A stretch of 64,000 bases of DNA from Varroa destructor (taxonomy: Eukaryota; Arthropoda; Arachnida; Mesostigmata; Varroidae). This document shows positions 61,938 to 64,000 of this stretch, piece by piece (within the stretch, counting starts at the first letter, position 1; every line of letters begins with the position of its first letter). A program made the position numbers and the translations under genes. The DNA lies in contig NW_019211454.1 in NCBI RefSeq assembly GCF_002443255.2, positions 54,068,118 through 54,132,117 of the forward strand. Reading direction: 5' to 3'. A model generated the notes under the pieces. That model was not told where the DNA came from and did no database searches. It saw nothing but the letters and a program-made list of their open reading frames with translations.

Positions 61938-64000
61938 GTCGGCCGCGGCCGTGGAACGGGTTTAATTTGCTAGTTCACAGCTTGCTCAACTCACGCAACA
62001 CTAAGGCTATGAGAGTTTTTCGTGTGCGTATATTCGAGGGGAAAGCGGGAGCACTTTTACTGTAACAGGAATACTTTCGGTCGGACTATTACCGGTCTGT
62101 TGGTTTGTTGCTGAGGTGCTGTGGCACCCTGTTTCTCACTGCACTTTTCTGTCTGCCGAGCAAAAACTCGATTCGATGTCGTCTGCTCGCCCACACTCAC
62201 TGAGGGCAGACATATTTGTTTACCATTTTTGGCGATCAATCAGCGAGCCCGATAGGGCTGAATTCGGCGAGAGGGTTATTGGCGCCAAACTGTTAGTCAG
62301 AATCGGTAGTGAAACAAAGCAAAACAAAAAGATAATCATGGCCACTTTAGTAGCATTTATGTGCATGCCTGACGATTGTAGCTCACCATAGGCTGTCTTT
62401 TCGAATGCGTATCATAAAGGCTATGCACAAAAAATCAAAGACATGCTGTTTATTTTATTTAGACTATGGGTTCCTCCTGAATACAATGTTCCGTGCTGTT
62501 TATTCATTGGCAATTTTATAAAAATTAGATAATTTCCGTTTTTATGTTGTACTAAGCATCAAAGGTGCTAAATAGCAATTTACGGACAACAAATTAAAAA
62601 ACCCGCTATTTTATTATTTTAACTCTTTTTTTTTTCATTTTAGCAAATTAGCTCATCATAAAAGATGAACTAATACCGCTTTGCTCTATTTAGTTCTTTT
62701 GAAAACAGGGTCAGATTGTAGAACACGGCAGACGAGCTATTTTTTTAAATCTGAAGGATTGTTCCATTAGTCCGGATTTCAGGCAGATATAGAGGCACGC
62801 ATGTAAGGGTTCAGAAGTATCTTAACCACAACCAACAATCTTCCGATCAAAATATTATATGAAAATATTTGAATGAATGTATATATAATAATATTTTATA
62901 TGAAAAACTTCGATTCTATATCACGGTGAATTTCTGTCGTGACACTTCACTAGTATTCGAAATCTCTGTCTAGCATGTTTTTAGGGAACGATTTAGATTG
63001 GTGATAACAAAAAAAGTGTCTAGAGCAAGAAATATATAGATACTGCGATTTTAATCTGGTACTACACCCTAGTGCGCAGGACCACTTCCTGAACATGCGT
63101 TCCAGGACACACACTTTGTTTAACTCAAATGAAGTAATTGATTAAGGTCTTCTGTCTTTCAGATCTACAGAAAAGACTGCCGGATTTGAGTAGTTGTCAG
63201 AATAGGGTTAGCGAGGCAGACATATGGTTCAAGGAAGGCGACATTAACTAAACTGTCTTTTAAAAAAGCAATTGAATTTTATTTCACCTATTATCGTTGG
63301 GACTCTACAGCGTTTTCGTGGTTTACGGTATTCTCTACTAGCGCATGACATACCCATGCATTACCATCGCATGCATTAGCATCGGCAGGGATAGAACACA
63401 ACGTCCTCTATAATCAGCGGCAATCTTCGATTCGATTTTACTTTACTTCGAAATAGAGAGTATATTAAGGTGCTATTATAGCGGAAGTCAGAGCCTTAGG
63501 TCTATTAAGAACTGAATCTGGCGAAAATGTGTTGCTCGGCAAATTTCGATCGGACCATCTCAAGAAACATAATCGGTTGCGAAGATCGAGACCAACCAAT
63601 GCTATTTATTATAGTTTTAAAACACGGAATAAAGTAGACACAGATTTTGCCATTTTACACGAGGAACCGATGAGGTAAGTATTTTGAAGAAACGAGCAGA
63701 TTTGTTAAAATTTGCCAAAGATGCATTTGTAGTTTATTTTTATGTTGTCCGAAGTTTCGTGAGTGTGCTTCGAAGCTAAGCTAGCAACGACGTATTTCCT
63801 TGTAGGATCTAGAAGGAGTCATTGGAAATCTAGGCCTACATAGCAGGAGCAAGAAATTACAGTGGTAACGAACTGTTTTTAGTTTTTTTTTTCGTATTAT
63901 TTTTTGGCGGCCCTTCAGGTGCCTAGAGTACCTCACAACTTCCAGCTCCGAAGTCTTTTTGGACTCCACCATGAACGGAGCCTTGAGGTGCGTGGGATGC
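61938..64000. other. Upstream region of the 792-aa protein gene and window end
   Basis: The first 350 bases are GC-richer and should hold the 5' leader and promoter of the minus-strand gene; no TATA box was identified. From 62.4 to 63.9 kb the sequence is AT-rich and featureless. The last 100 bases become GC-rich again, with an open minus-strand frame containing VESKKTSELEVVRYS. This may be the edge of an exon continuing beyond the window, or a decayed repeat shared with 38.26-38.31 kb. Confidence 0.5.

Overview
This is eukaryotic, animal nuclear DNA: coding regions are split by canonical GT-AG introns, the background is AT-rich with many (TA)n microsatellites, and there is one 100-N assembly gap (50318-50417). 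The protein set and short introns fit an arthropod. A parasitiform mite is my best guess, but that is an impression and nothing here proves it. I see no bacterial, viral, CRISPR or operon-like content.

I could assemble four multi-exon genes by hand, with splice sites whose reading phases agree. (1) 32948-36941, minus: a five-exon nucleolin-like protein of 505 aa (acidic N-terminus, two RNA-recognition motifs, lysine-rich C-terminus). (2) 40146-42673, minus: a STRAD-type pseudokinase, at least six exons, about 341 aa. (3) 45485-47934, plus: the splicing factor SYF2, four coding exons, 230 aa. (4) 54932-61937, minus: a 792-aa disordered Pro/Tyr/Met-rich plus Arg/Gly/Asn/His-rich protein in two coding exons, which I do not recognise. 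A fifth, weaker coding call is an acidic Ser/Lys/Glu-rich terminal exon at 10546-10959, minus.

Layout: positions 1-32947 are almost gene-free, apart from the 10.5 kb exon, with microsatellites, a strong foldback at 247-298 and a perfect 55-bp tandem duplication at 31453-31562. The gene cluster lies from 33 to 48 kb. STRAD and SYF2 are transcribed divergently from a 2.8-kb interval. From 48 to 55 kb the DNA is AT-rich and holds the gap and a diverged 78/84-bp duplication. From 55 to 62 kb is the disordered-protein gene, whose 4.6-kb intron contains a GC- and triplet-rich block of nearly 3 kb. The last 2 kb is intergenic, perhaps with the edge of another gene.

The genes are mostly housekeeping: rRNA/RNP biology (nucleolin-like), pre-mRNA splicing (SYF2) and the LKB1-STRAD-MO25 polarity/energy pathway. 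They are neighbours, with no sign of acting as one system, and I found no convincing novel system. The most useful leads are the unrecognised 792-aa protein, the intronic triplet-rich block, the duplicated 51-kb segment with a coding-like substitution pattern, and the foldback at 247-298.
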